NCBI RefSeq assembly: GCF_000004075.3
Contig: NC_026657.2
Location: 28,676,408-28,740,407, forward strand
DNA length: 64,000 bases
Direction: 5' to 3'
Source: Cucumis sativus
Lineage: Eukaryota; Streptophyta; Magnoliopsida; Cucurbitales; Cucurbitaceae
Part shown: positions 1 through 12,212 of the stretch, one piece after another
How positions within the stretch are numbered: position 1 is the stretch's first letter
How the letters are laid out: each line of letters begins with the position of its first letter
Program-made: the position numbers and the translations under genes
Notes under the pieces: model-generated
Told to the model about the DNA's origin: nothing
Database searches by the model: none
The model's input: the letters and a program-made list of their open reading frames with translations, nothing else

Positions 1-61
1 GGAGGAAAGATGATCTCTTGCGTTTCCCTATATTAAATGTATGGCATGACTTAACCTGCAA

Positions 62-2847
62 GCTTCAGTGTCAATCGTTATGTGTTAAACCAGCTAGAGA
101 TGGTTGCTCGACCGGGGTTGCGAGACTATGGTAAAAGATGTAACATGCTGTTGTCTCTTTGCTTTCTCTAAAAATTTGATTAACCACTTGAAATATAGGA
201 AAATTTTCGCTATTGTGTATATCAAATTATACTAGAAAGACATTTTTGCATTTACTTCCATTTGATTTATTTCTTCATGCAGCTGTGCTGATGACCTTGC
301 AGTGTATGTGAAAGCATTAGAGGACTGCCTCGTCAGAATTCCTTCTAATAGTTTGTCAAAGGTACAAATAGTTATGTTCATCCCTAGGAATTTTTCTCCA
401 TGCTATGTTATTCAAAACCAAAAGGACAACATGTTTTCCTGTTTGAGTGCCAGTAGACTACCTTACAGAAATAATAGACATCCGGCATTGAAAGGAAGTT
501 TGTGCCTTAGGGTAGCTATACGAAATGTGGACAATTAATCGCTGTTAAATATGCATCTTTTCCTTATAAGTCAGTTTTCGGTTATAATTGTTGTTTTCAC
601 ATTTTATTTAGTGTTAAGTTATAATGCCATTTTTGAATTATAGGCACATGGCATGATTGAAATGCCAAAACCACCTCCAGAGCTTTTGATTTTTGAACCT
701 TTTATCGAGACCGATGAGATAATTGTTTCATCCAAAACTATCGATGCGTCTGAAAGACTTTTGTGGAAAGGTCAGAGTAGATGGGTGGAAATCACTGTAG
801 GTGTTGTGGGAACACGTGGATCAATGCGCTCATTGAGTCCTAGTGTCACCGTCAAGGAAAGTGGGGATATATTATCTCTTGAGGAGAAATTCCAAGGTGA
901 TCTATTTTTTCCTTTCAAACCAAGATGGAATTTTAATATTTGTTTGTAGTTCTGTTGAATTGGGCCTATACAGAATACAGGCTGTCTGTGAGGGTATCAA
1001 GCAAATATTTATCAGAAACAAGTAAAAATTGCTTAGTTTAATAAACACCAAGTAATTAAACATGACGGGATGCACTTTCAGCATGTGATAGAGAGCTATA
1101 GATGCTTGATTCCTTAACTTTAGTTTCTTGAAGTGGTCAATGACATATGCGCCTAATTGACAGGTGGGACTGGCATCAATTTAACTCCACCACCATTATC
1201 GATTATTAGGTTTGTGGTGATACTTCATTCTTTAACAGAGTCTCGTTTTAATTATTGAAACTAGAGTAGCTTGCTCTGTCTAATGGGTAGCTACTTTTCT
1301 TTTTTATACAACATTAGTTTCTACTACTCAGTACTATTTCATATAATCATATTAGATGCTATACTTCAGCTGCTTCCTCAATTAAACTTTGAAAGCATAA
1401 AATTTCTCCTGTTTGTGAAAAATATATGTTTAATATTTAAACACTACATCAAGTTGCTTCTCGGTTTTCCTTTTTACACTGTATTTATGAAGGTTTTTCT
1501 TTCTACGTAAGTAATGAATCGCTGGGGAAGTGTAAACAACATATTGAACTGATTGCAAACGCACTACAGCTGGAAGGATTTTCCCGAATTGATGCATTTG
1601 TAGATGTTGACAGTGGAAAGGTAATTCATATGATGTTTTCTCCTTGCGTGGCTTTTTCCATTCATCAAATTGTCCCACCAAGACAATATCGAATCGTTTA
1701 AGATTTATAATACATCAGGGGAGGAATTCTTTGCTTTCTCGTTAACCAAAATATCCTACACATTTTATCTCATAAAAACAAGTAAGGGATGCCCTTATTT
1801 GTTAACGAACTTTCAAGGATGTTTGTCCAAGTATTTGGGAACTTAATCAAAAGATTTTGAAACAAAAGTCTCTTTTTGAGTTTAGGCACATTGGAATGCC
1901 TTGAATTCATAATGCTCCTAGTAACTAAGTACGGGTTTAAGGACGGCGTGCGGTAGTAGGGGATTTGGGGGCAACACCCCTAAACCTATTCAACTCTTCA
2001 GTTTTTTTCGTAATATTTAACTTTTATGTATATATACATATATAGTTATAGTTATTTACGATTATGACTTTAGAGTTTAGAAAAGTGTAATATATAAACA
2101 TACACTTTTATATTTAGAAAACGTTGCAATAAATATTATTTTCCTTGACTCCGTAGAGTTAGCTAACACAACTGAATAGTAAACCACGCATCTCTTTTTA
2201 CTTATATAGTATTTTTTACTTGTTAACCACGTATCTCTTTTTACTTATATAGTATTTTTTACTTGTTAATTTTGTGACTTCGTAACAAAATTGATGATGT
2301 TTTAAATTGTCATATTTGCTGACACCCATTGCGGTTGGGCTGTTCTTAGGTTCTAGTTATTGAAGTTAATACAGTCCCTGGAATGACACCTTCCACAGTT
2401 CTCATCCACCAGGTAATCATTAGATTGATGCATTATTTTTCTTTAAGGATTCGTGTTCTGTCAGTCGTAGAACAATCAATATTTTTCGAACACTAGCGAC
2501 CCTTTTAAATTCCAATTTTAATTATTTGACGTGTTCTTCTATTATGATCTAGGCTATCATTATATTATAATTTCTGGTGTAGAAAAAGAAAAACTTGGAA
2601 AAGAATCCTTTAAATATCAAAACTTGTAAACAAGAAATTTAATTTGGAGTTGATCCCCAACATCATTTATGCCGATTTTAGCGCAACCATGATGCATGCA
2701 AACATAGAGCGTTTTCCTCCCAACTTCTGAATGCTAAATAATCATGTGTCGTTCATGCACGCACAGGCACTTGCGGAGACACCACCTGTATACCCCCACC
2801 AGTTCTTTCGCAGATTGCTTGATTTGGCATCGGAGAGGTCAACATAA
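62..2847 (+). CDS. DDL: D-alanine--D-alanine ligase-like protein, 3' part
   Basis: This is the C-terminal part of a plant D-Ala-D-Ala ligase homologue, an ATP-grasp enzyme that joins two D-alanines. Seven exons fit with consistent phases: about 62-130, 283-361, 644-896, 1164-1209, 1512-1620, 2350-2412 and 2767-2847 (TAA). The product contains VKPARDGCSTG, IFEPFIETDE, then GGTGINLTPPP, and the ligase signature EVNTVPGMTPS near the end, where the family has Mg-ATP ligands. Plant versions are usually a fusion of two ligase units and are plastid-targeted. Only the second unit is visible; the gene starts left of the window. In mosses the enzyme serves plastid peptidoglycan; its role in flowering plants is unclear. 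The acceptor of the first visible exon is uncertain by a few bases. Family assignment is very sure. Confidence 0.9.
2182..2267 (+). repeat. 43-bp tandem duplication in a ligase intron
   Basis: Two adjacent 43-bp units (2182-2224 and 2225-2267) differ at one base. They lie in the long intron between the fifth and sixth visible ligase exons. The near identity points to a recent local duplication. No function is suggested. Confidence 0.85.
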
Positions 2848-4166
2848 AGTATGGTCATTTACTCGTGATATTTAAGTGCTCTGATTCAATAAATTCCTTT
2901 CTAGTCCATGCTTTTTCCTTTATTCCCTCTTTTTATCTTTACTTGAAAAAAAGGGGCCTGCGAACGTATTGATGAAATAAGATTGAAAGAAGCATATGAA
3001 ATACCACCCACGCCTTCAAGAAACGGACCGTGCCAGAGACTTGCCATTCTCGACCTAATTCACTCTCATAAGTTGTAACAAAGGATTAGGCGACTCTATG
3101 TGTTCTGGGCCCCTATATCTTTAGCCCATTTAAGCTTTTCTTGTGGTATGCACGTCTGTTCTTGAATGAAGGCATGATTTTCTTTCCATAGGATTCCCCA
3201 TCATTTATTGTATTTATTGTCCTCCCGAAGGTTGTCAATGGACCCTTTCCCTCAACTTGCAAAATTCTATATGATAAAATCGTCTTCTGTTCTGGTATTC
3301 TGATTGGTCCGGATGCGTTAAGTTATATATCTAAATGATTTTATATTTATATTTGAAGGCGTTGAGAATCTTATGATGGTTAGCTAGTCTAGCCTCCTGC
3401 TACATGGATCTATCTAAAATTAAAACATACCAAAGTCTAAATTTCATCTACGGCCCAAAGTGACTTCACATTTTATTTGGGCAAATTTCAAAACCATCGC
3501 AAACAGTAGTGCTTCGTGGTTCCCCAAAATTCTCATACACTGGAGTTTTGACCTTGGACTCTCTCTATCATCAACCTAGGACTAACCAAAAATATCAAAA
3601 CCTCAACCTTAAATTAAGATTGATTTAAATTCAAATCAAAGAGATGAGATAGTGGATTCCACGGATCGTCTAGTTTTTTTCCTTTTTTTTTTGAAATTGT
3701 CTAGTTTGCGTAACTTGTATTTGTTTTACGTAGATGATCCCTCAGATTACTTCTCTTTCCAACATTTACATACAATTTTTAGCGAGAATATTAGGCTGGC
3801 TAAGGAATATCTGGCGTTTATGGCCAATGATACTTGCTAACTTGGTGAAGACTTGTAACTTGTAAGTGGTCGAGTGGTATAAGGCACGTTCGGTCGCAAG
3901 GATTTTCAAATACTACGTTAATAGTTTTGAAAGAAAAAAAAAGGTAAGTCGAATAACGGTTAAGTTGATCCTATGTCCACGTTCAACCCACCAAACTTGA
4001 CCCGACCACCCACATCACATCATCCACCGTCACGACTTGATAGAATGCACAAACAGTGGTTGAAATGGGATGTATTTACATATATTTGGTAGGGAAATTC
4101 TGGGCAGAATGGTAAACCATACAACCCCAACAATTTAACAGAAAACTAAGCAAAACCACATAGAAC
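2848..4166. other. Spacer between two convergent genes
   Basis: No coding exon was found. The stretch holds the 3' flanks of the ligase (+) and of the uncharacterised gene (-). A weak tRNA-like segment at about 3866-3925 has an A-box-like GGTCGAGTGGTATAAGGC, but no proper B-box or cloverleaf could be built. Confidence 0.6.
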
Positions 4167-4805
4167 TTAGTTAGATGCCAAATCATTCCCAAGGCAATTG
4201 TTATCAATAAACCCCCCGTCTTCACCAATTGGAATTATCAACCATTCATCTGCAAGCGAGGTGTGGTCACTCGCTTCTAGAAACAGTGCTTCTCCACTTT
4301 CCAAGCCATCCTGACACCGAGTCAATACCATTGAACTCATCCCTACCGCACTTCCACTCCCTGCATTTTCATACTCCGTGTCGTTGCTGATATTAACATC
4401 CAAAGCCTTCAAAAATCCAAGCCACCAGGCGTAAGAAGCTTGCCCATCTCCCCATTCAAAAATTTCCTGCTCTTCCATTGGCGCCACTGGCGAACGCACC
4501 ACAGAAGGTTCTGTGGTTGACCATGTCGGTTGAGGAACTGGCATAGACTCCATTATCGAATAGCAAAAATGCTGCGAACCTGAGACTATGGGCTTTTTCT
4601 CAAACTGAAAGACATAGCAGCCACTGGGTTCAGCCATAGAAGTCGTCGTGGAAGATGAAGACGACAACGACGATCTATGAAGTTGCAAAGCTTCAGCTAT
4701 CTGTCTTCTAGCCTCCGCCATATTGATTACAGCTTCCGTTGGAACCTTTCTAGTGTGGGACCTTCTTTTCGTAGGCTTTCGGGGAAAACTTGTTCTTTGC
4801 GACAT
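4167..4805 (-). CDS. Uncharacterised plant protein, 212 aa, single exon
   Basis: This is an intact intronless frame of 212 residues starting at ATG (CAT at 4803-4805). I do not recognise the family. The N-terminus is strongly basic (KPTKRRSHTRK, about residues 11-21), which could be a nuclear signal. A predicted helix rich in Ala, Arg and Gln follows (MAEARRQIAEALQLHRSS), then a Ser/Thr-rich linker, and an acidic, Trp-containing C-terminal half with EIFEWGDGQASYAWWLGFL. There are no membrane segments and no catalytic motif. The leader carries a G-box about 215 bp upstream, which suggests a stress-responsive gene. The length, codon use and clean Met start support a real gene; function is unknown. 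Confidence 0.7.
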   Translation of the reverse strand: MSQRTSFPRKPTKRRSHTRKVPTEAVINMAEARRQIAEALQLHRSSLSSSSSTTTSMAEPSGCYVFQFEKKPIVSGSQHFCYSIMESMPVPQPTWSTTEPSVVRSPVAPMEEQEIFEWGDGQASYAWWLGFLKALDVNISNDTEYENAGSGSAVGMSSMVLTRCQDGLESGEALFLEASDHTSLADEWLIIPIGEDGGFIDNNCLGNDLASN

Positions 4806-5016
4806 CGTGGGTTCAAAATAGCGGTTTGAATTGAAAGGAAACTCATTTCGGCATGGCCATGACCATGAGTGAACCAGAAAAGATATGGAATTTAAAGGAT
4901 AAAGACCGAGAGGAAAATAACGTACAAGTATTTGAGAGCCGGAGGGAAGGGAAGGGAGGGATGGGTTGTTTGTTTTAAGACTTAAGAGAGGGTCAGAAAC
5001 AGTAACATGTAAAGCG

Positions 5017-5024
5017 ACACGTGG
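5017..5024. promoter_or_regulatory. G-box / ABRE-like ACACGTGG
   Basis: CACGTG at 5018-5023 lies in an ABRE-like ACACGTGG about 215 bp upstream of the 212-residue gene. bZIP or bHLH factors bind this core. The site is exact; its use is inferred from position only. Confidence 0.45.
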
Positions 5025-7189
5025 GGTACCAAATGGGACACATCAAATCTGACTTTTAAAGTTGAGAGTCATTGTCTCTTCAAACTTTAAAGTGTGTCTG
5101 AAAAATGGGGCTAAAGAGCTAAATCGTACTCTACTGACCTTTTGCCTTTAATGGAGGATGACGATTCTGCTAGAAACGCCTGTGGCTTCGAATCCGAATC
5201 CCACAGCACTGTGTGAGTTCGGAATGCCAATTCTTCCAAGTGTAATCTTTAACTTCTTAACCACCTCTTTTTTCCACTCCACCGCCGTTTCCAATTTGGA
5301 TTGGATTCACTGTTACTATCAGAACAAATTCTGGAAATTAGATGTTCTTCTGATATTTTTTTTCCAGTAACAGTCCCATCATTTGAAATCATTGGTTAAT
5401 TCCCGTTGAACGCTACTGGAATTGTAGCGGTGTTAGTTTTATTTTGTTTAATTATAGAGAAGATTCAAAATTTTATCCCATAGCCATAAGTTGAAACCTT
5501 CTAGATTCGAGACTTAAACATACTTCAAGACATTGAATCGCTTGGATCCTGCATATTAAGTATTAGTAACAGTAACATTTACCCTTTAATATCCTACCAA
5601 ATTTAAGATGTTCAAATAATTGGCCTGCAAGCTTTAATTAAAAAGGCCAAGGAAAAAATCATTAGAAACTTAACTAATCAAAGGTATTGATTTTACCGCT
5701 CACAATTGAGATCAACCAAGCATAGGGTCCAGATTTATTAATTATTATTATTATTCTTATCAATGACAAATACTCAAGACTGTATGATATAATATTACTT
5801 TATTTTGATTTCATGTTATTTTAGAAATCATGAATATTTATAGAAAAAAGTTCAATTACTCAAAATGCTCAAGAGTGTTATAATTGTGCCCTTACATTGG
5901 ATGGTGGTGATTTGTAAAATAGTTATATACGTGGCAAACGGTTACCATTGAATAATTTAAGAAGTTATAGGTTAAAATGATACTTCTAAAATCACTAGGA
6001 ATAAATTAAACTCGAAAATATTCATATTTGTACTTCTTTAATTAATCTCTCACAGTTTTTTAGAGGAATTTTTCAAAGATATATGTGAGTGAGGATGAAG
6101 TATGGTTAAAAAGTACAAACATGAACATGAGTAAGGACGAAGCATGAATTCTAGGATATAAAAAGTATGGTTTAGAAATCTTTAAAATAACTTATTATCA
6201 ATATCGATAATGTGCACATTTTTTTAGTGGTTCAATCATAGGAACTTCAAAATTAAGCATGATTAACTTGAAACAATTGTATATGTCGGGTGATTTAATG
6301 ATTTTTCTATGATACATTTGAACGAAGACAAAGCACATGTTGAAAAAATCAATAGTAGGATCCATTGTTTTCATCAGGTTCGGCTAGAGACCAAAGGTCT
6401 TGAACGACCGATCCGACAGAACGACTCAAAAGATAAAGAAGTATCGTTAATTTCTTCATGCTCATTTCAAGTTCGAAGTACCAGTTGTACAAATAAGAAC
6501 CCCCTCCCCCTCTGTTACATGATTTCTTTTTCGTATAAATTATAGATAGATAGAGGATCTACGAAACAATTACTTATAAGTACATTTTGTGCAAGATCTC
6601 TTTCTATCTGATAGAAAAAGGATCGGTTGTCGAATTCGGATTCTAAATATTGGACCTAGAGTTGTTACAATCTCTCAAACATGTTTCAAATTCATTTAGA
6701 AGAGGAAACCATCTACTAATAGGTCAAAATGAACGTATAAGGATGAAGATCAACAAACATAAGTTTTGGAAGAAAGTGAACAAGTGAAGGGGAAAGATTT
6801 CAATGAATGAAAATTCATATGTACTTGAAGGGATGGTGTTGTATTTTTATCTCTTGGTTCAACACATTTTATGGAATAAAATAGTAATGAATTCGAATAT
6901 GTTGGTGCGAACATGAAACATTTGATTTTTGGAAAGATCGAAGGGACTTCCAATTCCATTATCATAGAACAAAAATGAAATCAAGGAACTTCGGTGACTA
7001 TTATTGAACATTTTGAAGAAGTGGAATAAGCAAACTCATGGGAAGCAAAAGTGGCTCGAACATATTCAAACCTCTTTGTACTTGATACTGCTATTGGAAC
7101 TCGCTTATTTCTGTACCAAGAATAAATATTTAAAAGTAGCCTCTGATGGAGCGTCTACAAAACCTTTTTGTGGAGAGAGTTCTTTTTAG

Positions 7190-7520
7190 CGAGTATTTAC
7201 ACTTGATATTTCCTACCCAACTAGAACTGGCAGGACCTCATAAGTAAATTCACAATTTAGTGTACCTTTCACATGCCTCAAAATACGTTTTGCAACAGTT
7301 TAAGAGCAACACAAGTTTGTTCCTTGAATTGGAAAATTATATCTGCTGAGAAAGTTATATGTATGCAAGTAATGGTTTAGATGCAGCAACTGTATTTCAA
7401 GATTTTGTCAACTCTGCTTAGTCTGGAAATCTAGACCAGTAAATACACTCCATCACAAGATATTGTATCAATATTGGTTCAGCATTTGGTTTGGTTGCAG
7501 CAAAAAGCAAGCTATCCCAC
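7190..7520 (-). mobile_element. Probable Ty1/Copia-like relic
   Basis: On the minus strand near 7255-7300 the conceptual peptide AKRILRHVKGTLN resembles the conserved stretch between reverse transcriptase and RNase H of plant Copia elements. Flanking sequence is too decayed to define LTRs or other parts. It is clearly broken and old. The identification rests on one short motif. Confidence 0.35.
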
Positions 7521-9189
7521 ATTGAATGTGTTTTAGATAACACTTTAATTATGCCTATTTCATATCTCTTAATTCGTTCTAATTTCGTTACACTCATCGA
7601 GCAATTTGGAGTTATTTAGAACACCATGGAAGGATATGGTTCAAATTAAAGATAATTTGACCTAAATTAAGCAACAGAATTATGAAACAGGGGGAGTCTT
7701 TAAGGCAGTAGATTGTCTCAATGTTGAGATTATTGAACTGATGCAAGTTTCTGTATTTCCGTATGTGCTAGCCTAGACATTATTGCTGCTGTTTTCTAAT
7801 TCTAATTAAATAAGGTGTGATATGGGTGATTGTAACAAACTTTTAACTTATGTACACACTGACTGCTTTAGAAGAATCTTGTGATTAGTTTTAGTTATAG
7901 TGTTAGTCAATGTGTATGGCAGTGCAGTCCACGTGGGGTGGCTCATTGTTTCGTCTATAGGTTTTGCAATGACTTTTAGCGTAGCAGAGTTGATTGGATC
8001 TTGAGTCAAGTTCTCTGTTTGCGTAACATGAAAGCAAAAGAAAATGATAGAGACTTGGCTTTCAGATTCTACGGTGCGGTGCCTAAAAAATCTCACTACT
8101 CCCATTATCTCCTGCCCACTAAAATACAAATTCAATTCCATTTTCGATTTCACATATGTTTTCTAAATCACTTCACTAACCTTATTAATCTTCCTCCCTC
8201 CTTTCCCAAGCTGTTACAACTCAAAATCCTAGCAACCTCATCAATTAATTTTGTCCCAAATACTCTACTCTTCCTAACAATAATACTATAATAATTATGC
8301 CACCTAATTTCACGCTGACCTTCTCCCAACTTGCTGGGGCAGCTACGATTTGATCTCTTTTTGTTTAATTAATTAATAACCTAATCTCACTCCCACTTTA
8401 TTTAATTAGAATTTAACTTGTTATTTTGGAATTTGGAGTGGAAGTGTGGGGATTGAATCTTGGTCTGGTGGTAGAATATGTGTTGTGCGTTGATACCAGA
8501 ACCAAAAAGCCCTGACCGAAAGGGGAAATTAAAAGTAGCATTTTCTTCCAAAGCAAGTTGAGATCGGACTCAAAAGGAAGTGGAATATTTGAATTTTCAT
8601 TGGGTCAAAATTCAAAAAGTCTGGAGAGGGAGATGGGGAATTTATTACTAAAGCTGCCTCAAAAATATTGATAATAGGCGCACTTGGAAGAATTAAGAAA
8701 CAAGAACTTGGGCTTGCATTTAGGACTTTTTACAACTTGCATATCTTTCCAACAAAACAGGTTGTCTTTATCATGAGCAATACTTTGGTTTGTGGCATTT
8801 CATGATACATCCCACTCTATACACACACAAAAAAAAAAAATTGTCTGTGTGACAAACTATGATTTAGATAATCAAGTGTGAAATGACAAATGTAGTTTAA
8901 GATGAGAATTTGGTGGACTAACCACATGGATTATCACAGTTACCAAATACAAATACCAAAGTCAGAAATATATTTATGCATCCATGTTGTTAGTGGTAAA
9001 TTGGTCAAATAAATGATTGAATAAATTAATGTCCCCTCCTAGTTCTGAAAAAGGCATGTTTCATACCCTCTCTTTCACACCAAATTTGGCATTTAACATA
9101 ATAATATAATGTTAATTATTTTCTCTCTCGTTTTGCTGTACGACTTCCTGTTTGTTTGTCCACTCGAAAAATACCCCTCAAGGATGTAG

Positions 9190-9224
9190 AGAGATGGAGA
9201 TAGAGATAGAGAGAGAGAGAGAGA
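9190..9224. repeat. GA-rich microsatellite
   Basis: An imperfect GATA/GAGA run ends in a clean (GA)n tract. It is a simple repeat in non-coding sequence, possibly polymorphic. Confidence 0.85.
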
Positions 9225-11064
9225 TCCACTTGACGATGGTCTGGCCTGGGTTATAAAGTATGAGGAGTATTATTTTATGTATTGTCATTTGTTATTTATC
9301 ATTTGTTTTTTTGACTAGCTGTTCAAAACAGAGTACAATTAATCGTAGATGTTAATATTTGTAAGAACCTTTTTGTCTACTTTACTTGTTATTTTAATGT
9401 TTGTGTGTATTGATAAAAAGAGTATTATACTTGGTAGTTCTGGCTGGCATTTCTGACTTTTTCCTTTTCTCCCTCCTTTACATATCTCTCTATCCCCACC
9501 CTGACCTTCCCTCGCTCACTGCCCATTTTGCACTAACCTTTTGCTTCTTTCTATTTCGCTTTCTTCTTCTTCTTTTTCTTTTTAATATTAAACTCCCAAC
9601 GAGGAGCTTTTGCTTGTTACCTTTTCCAAGGAAACTCCAAATGTCCTTCCAATCCTCACAGCCTTCTCTCTTCCTCCATTTTGCCTCTCCTTCCCTTTTC
9701 ATCTTTCCCCCACTTATATTATTTTTCATGAAAATTTCCTACTACTCTATAGTAAACTTTGTTAAACCGATATATGGAACATGTGTGAACTATTTAGATA
9801 TTTATGGTTTGAACTTTCCACTTCTATTGTACCGAAAAAAAATAATTGTCTAAACCAAACATGTTCCTACTACGTGATTCACCTGAACTCCAAAAGTCAA
9901 AGGAGAGGCTAAAAGGTGTGTACAGCACATAGCATTGAAGAAAAAGAAAATACTACAAAAGTTAAAACGCAAAATTTCCTCTTGGTAGAGTCGTAGGCTA
10001 CCAAATCCTTTGTATGCCAATTACGACCTTTCACTTCCATTTTTATTCTATTTATATTTTTGGCATTTGGTTTGGCCCACTTTGATTTCAAACTAAAGGG
10101 GATCCCCTTAACAATTTGGGGAAATTTTCATACTCATGATTTGTGAACAGATTCTCAACGGAACTCATGAATGAACTAGGACAATGATTCATTTACATCT
10201 TCTATTATTGTACTACAAAAATTGTAGTTTTTTCTCTTGGAAAAAAGATTATTATTTTGGAAGGTTTAGTCCTCCTTGTTGATTAGGGATTGTCAGATTG
10301 CAAGTCTCTGGTTGATATGCTTAATCAGTCTCTGGAGTTGTTTTATGGAAAGTCTGATCGGCAGTGGAAAAGATAATTAGAATCAGGTTTCGGTCTTTCC
10401 AAAATAAATGTCAATTCAGGTTTGTCTAAGGGATGACATTTGTACCCAATATCACCTCTCCTCTTGGTTTCCTTTGGGCTCAAGTCCTTTTTACCAAAAT
10501 TTAAAGTTCAAATCCCATTTAAAAGAGTTGGTGCGCTGCGTGACAATAATATTGACTTTATTGTATGGAATCACATGTAATAGTAATATACCCTCTTGCA
10601 GGTAAGGTTTTTTTTTCTAAATTAAATTGAATCATTGACCTCTGAAAAACACCAAAACCAATAGAAACTCTTACTAGTCTAAGAAAACGTCATCCTCAAC
10701 GACAAAGACAATTACTGAACAAGAATCTCTTTCTATTCTATCATACAATTTCTATCTAAAATGATTTTAATTCAATCTCCATCTCTACTGTTCTTCGATG
10801 TTTTATAACTGTGTTCATAAGGAGCAATATTTTGTTTTAAATTTTGGCTTTAGATACAATACAGGTAGAACAACTAACTCTAGTATTTGCATATTCATTC
10901 ATCTATATATATATATTGTACTTCAAATAATTATATAAGAACAAACAAAACAACAATTAAAAAAATAATAATAATAACAATTAATCCTATCCAAAACTAC
11001 CAACCAACAGGCATATCATGAAATACCTGGAGAGAAAAAAAAAAGAAGAAAGAAAGAAGAAAAG

Positions 11065-12101
11065 TTACAAACCAATACAATTCCTAGAAGTGGTAACTCC
11101 ACCATCAACGACGAGATTATGACCACTGATGTACTTGGATTCATCACTGGCGAGGTAAAGGGCGGCTTGGGCTATGTCCTTCGGCTTCAATGTGGGGCCC
11201 TTCAGATTGGCTAGACCCCTAACGAACTCCTCCATTTTGTCCACCTCCGCCGCCGACGGAACCCCATAGTTCATACATTCCTCCTCCTCCTCTACGTCAG
11301 CTCTCCACGCATTCACGAGCATGGACGTGGCAACTCCGAATGGAGAAATGCAGTTGACACGTATGCCGTATCGGCCGAGCTCGCAGGCCGTGTTCTTGGT
11401 GAGTCCGACAATGGCGTGTTTAGATGCGGTGTAGGCGTGCGGGCCCAAGCCTCCCAAGACGCCTGCCACGCTGGCAGTGGAGATTATGCATCCGGTGGCT
11501 CTTGGGATCATGACGCGCGCTGCGTGCTTGATCCCCAAGGCAACCCCCTTCACATTCACGCGCATCACCCGCTCGAACTCGTCGGGGTCAAAGTCAAGGA
11601 TGCTCTTGTGGGAATTTGATTGGTTGCCAAGAACACCGGCGTTGTTGAATATGATGTCCACCTGCCCGTGAAGGCAGACGGTGGTGCTGACTAGATTCTC
11701 CACGTCATCCTCGGAGCTGACGTCACAGTGGACGAAGGATACTGGGGATGGAGAAAGAGTGTTGGCCAAAGCCTGCCCCAGGATATCCTCCACATCGGCG
11801 ATTACTACTTTGGCTCCGTGTTTGGCAAATAGCCTAACTGTAGCTTCTCCGATTCCCTTAGCGCCGCCGGTTACGATGGCCACTTTCCCCTCCAGTCTAT
11901 AATTAACCAAAAACTAAAAAAATTACTACGATCTCTTAAAATAAAAAATAATAATAACAATTGCATTAGTATTACAAATAATGAATGAATGAAAGAAAAA
12001 TTGTACCTTTTGTGGAATGGTGGTGGAGAAGAGCTATTGTCTCTAACCAAGAGGTGAATATTGGACTGAAGGGATTGTTCAGGAAGCACTTGGGCAGTCA
12101 T
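11065..12101 (-). CDS. TS2: TASSELSEED2/SDR2a-like short-chain dehydrogenase
   Basis: This is an NAD(P)-dependent short-chain dehydrogenase of 308 residues in two exons (12007-12101 and 11065-11896; 110-bp intron, GTACAA...TATAG). The upstream exon supplies 31 residues ending PPFHK. The junction restores [12 protein letters not shown], whereas a start read from inside the intron would give a false MVNY- N-terminus. Visible are the cofactor motif TGGAKGIG (41-48), NNAG (116-119) and catalytic Ser174, Tyr187 and Lys191 (YTASK). The C-terminal half, including [22 protein letters not shown] and the end [15 protein letters not shown], matches maize TASSELSEED2 and Arabidopsis SDR2a more closely than ABA2. 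The maize protein removes pistils in tassels; the physiological substrate is unsettled. A TATA-like box lies at 12205-12212. Confidence 0.92.
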
Positions 12102-12204
12102 TATTTTGCTTTACACACGAACTGTAGTCTTAATAGAAAGAAAGGATATGGAGAATTAGGTGGTGGCCGTGGGGGTGGGGGTGGGGGAGAGAAATGGAAA
12201 TGGG

Positions 12205-12212
12205 TATTTATA
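12205..12212 (-). promoter_or_regulatory. TATA box of the TS2-like gene
   Basis: TATAAATA on the minus strand lies about 105 bp upstream of the ATG at 12101. The spacing fits a short leader and supports the two-exon model. Confidence 0.6.

Larger units (their letters stand above)
5025..11064. other. Gene-poor AT-rich spacer
   Basis: About 6 kb without a convincing gene. A short acidic frame begins with ATG at 5152 (20 codons to a GTGAGT donor-like site), but no following exon was found. Low-complexity frames at 8.0-8.3 and 9.4-9.85 kb look like chance. The stretch also holds an old Copia-like scrap near 7.2 kb and a GA-rich simple repeat near 9.2 kb. Confidence 0.6.

Noticed and set aside
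6750-6965. Minus frame with faint resemblance to a retroelement integrase tail
   Set aside because: The similarity is weak and the order is wrong relative to the Copia-like motif near 7.27 kb, so no joint element was called.
8001-8291. 96-codon plus frame
   Set aside because: AT-rich chance frame, with no recognisable family and overlapping an equally long frame on the other strand.
9401-9853. 150-codon plus frame and opposing 79-codon minus frame
   Set aside because: The peptide is dominated by Phe/Leu/Ser from a pyrimidine-rich tract, with no domain and no splice or promoter support.
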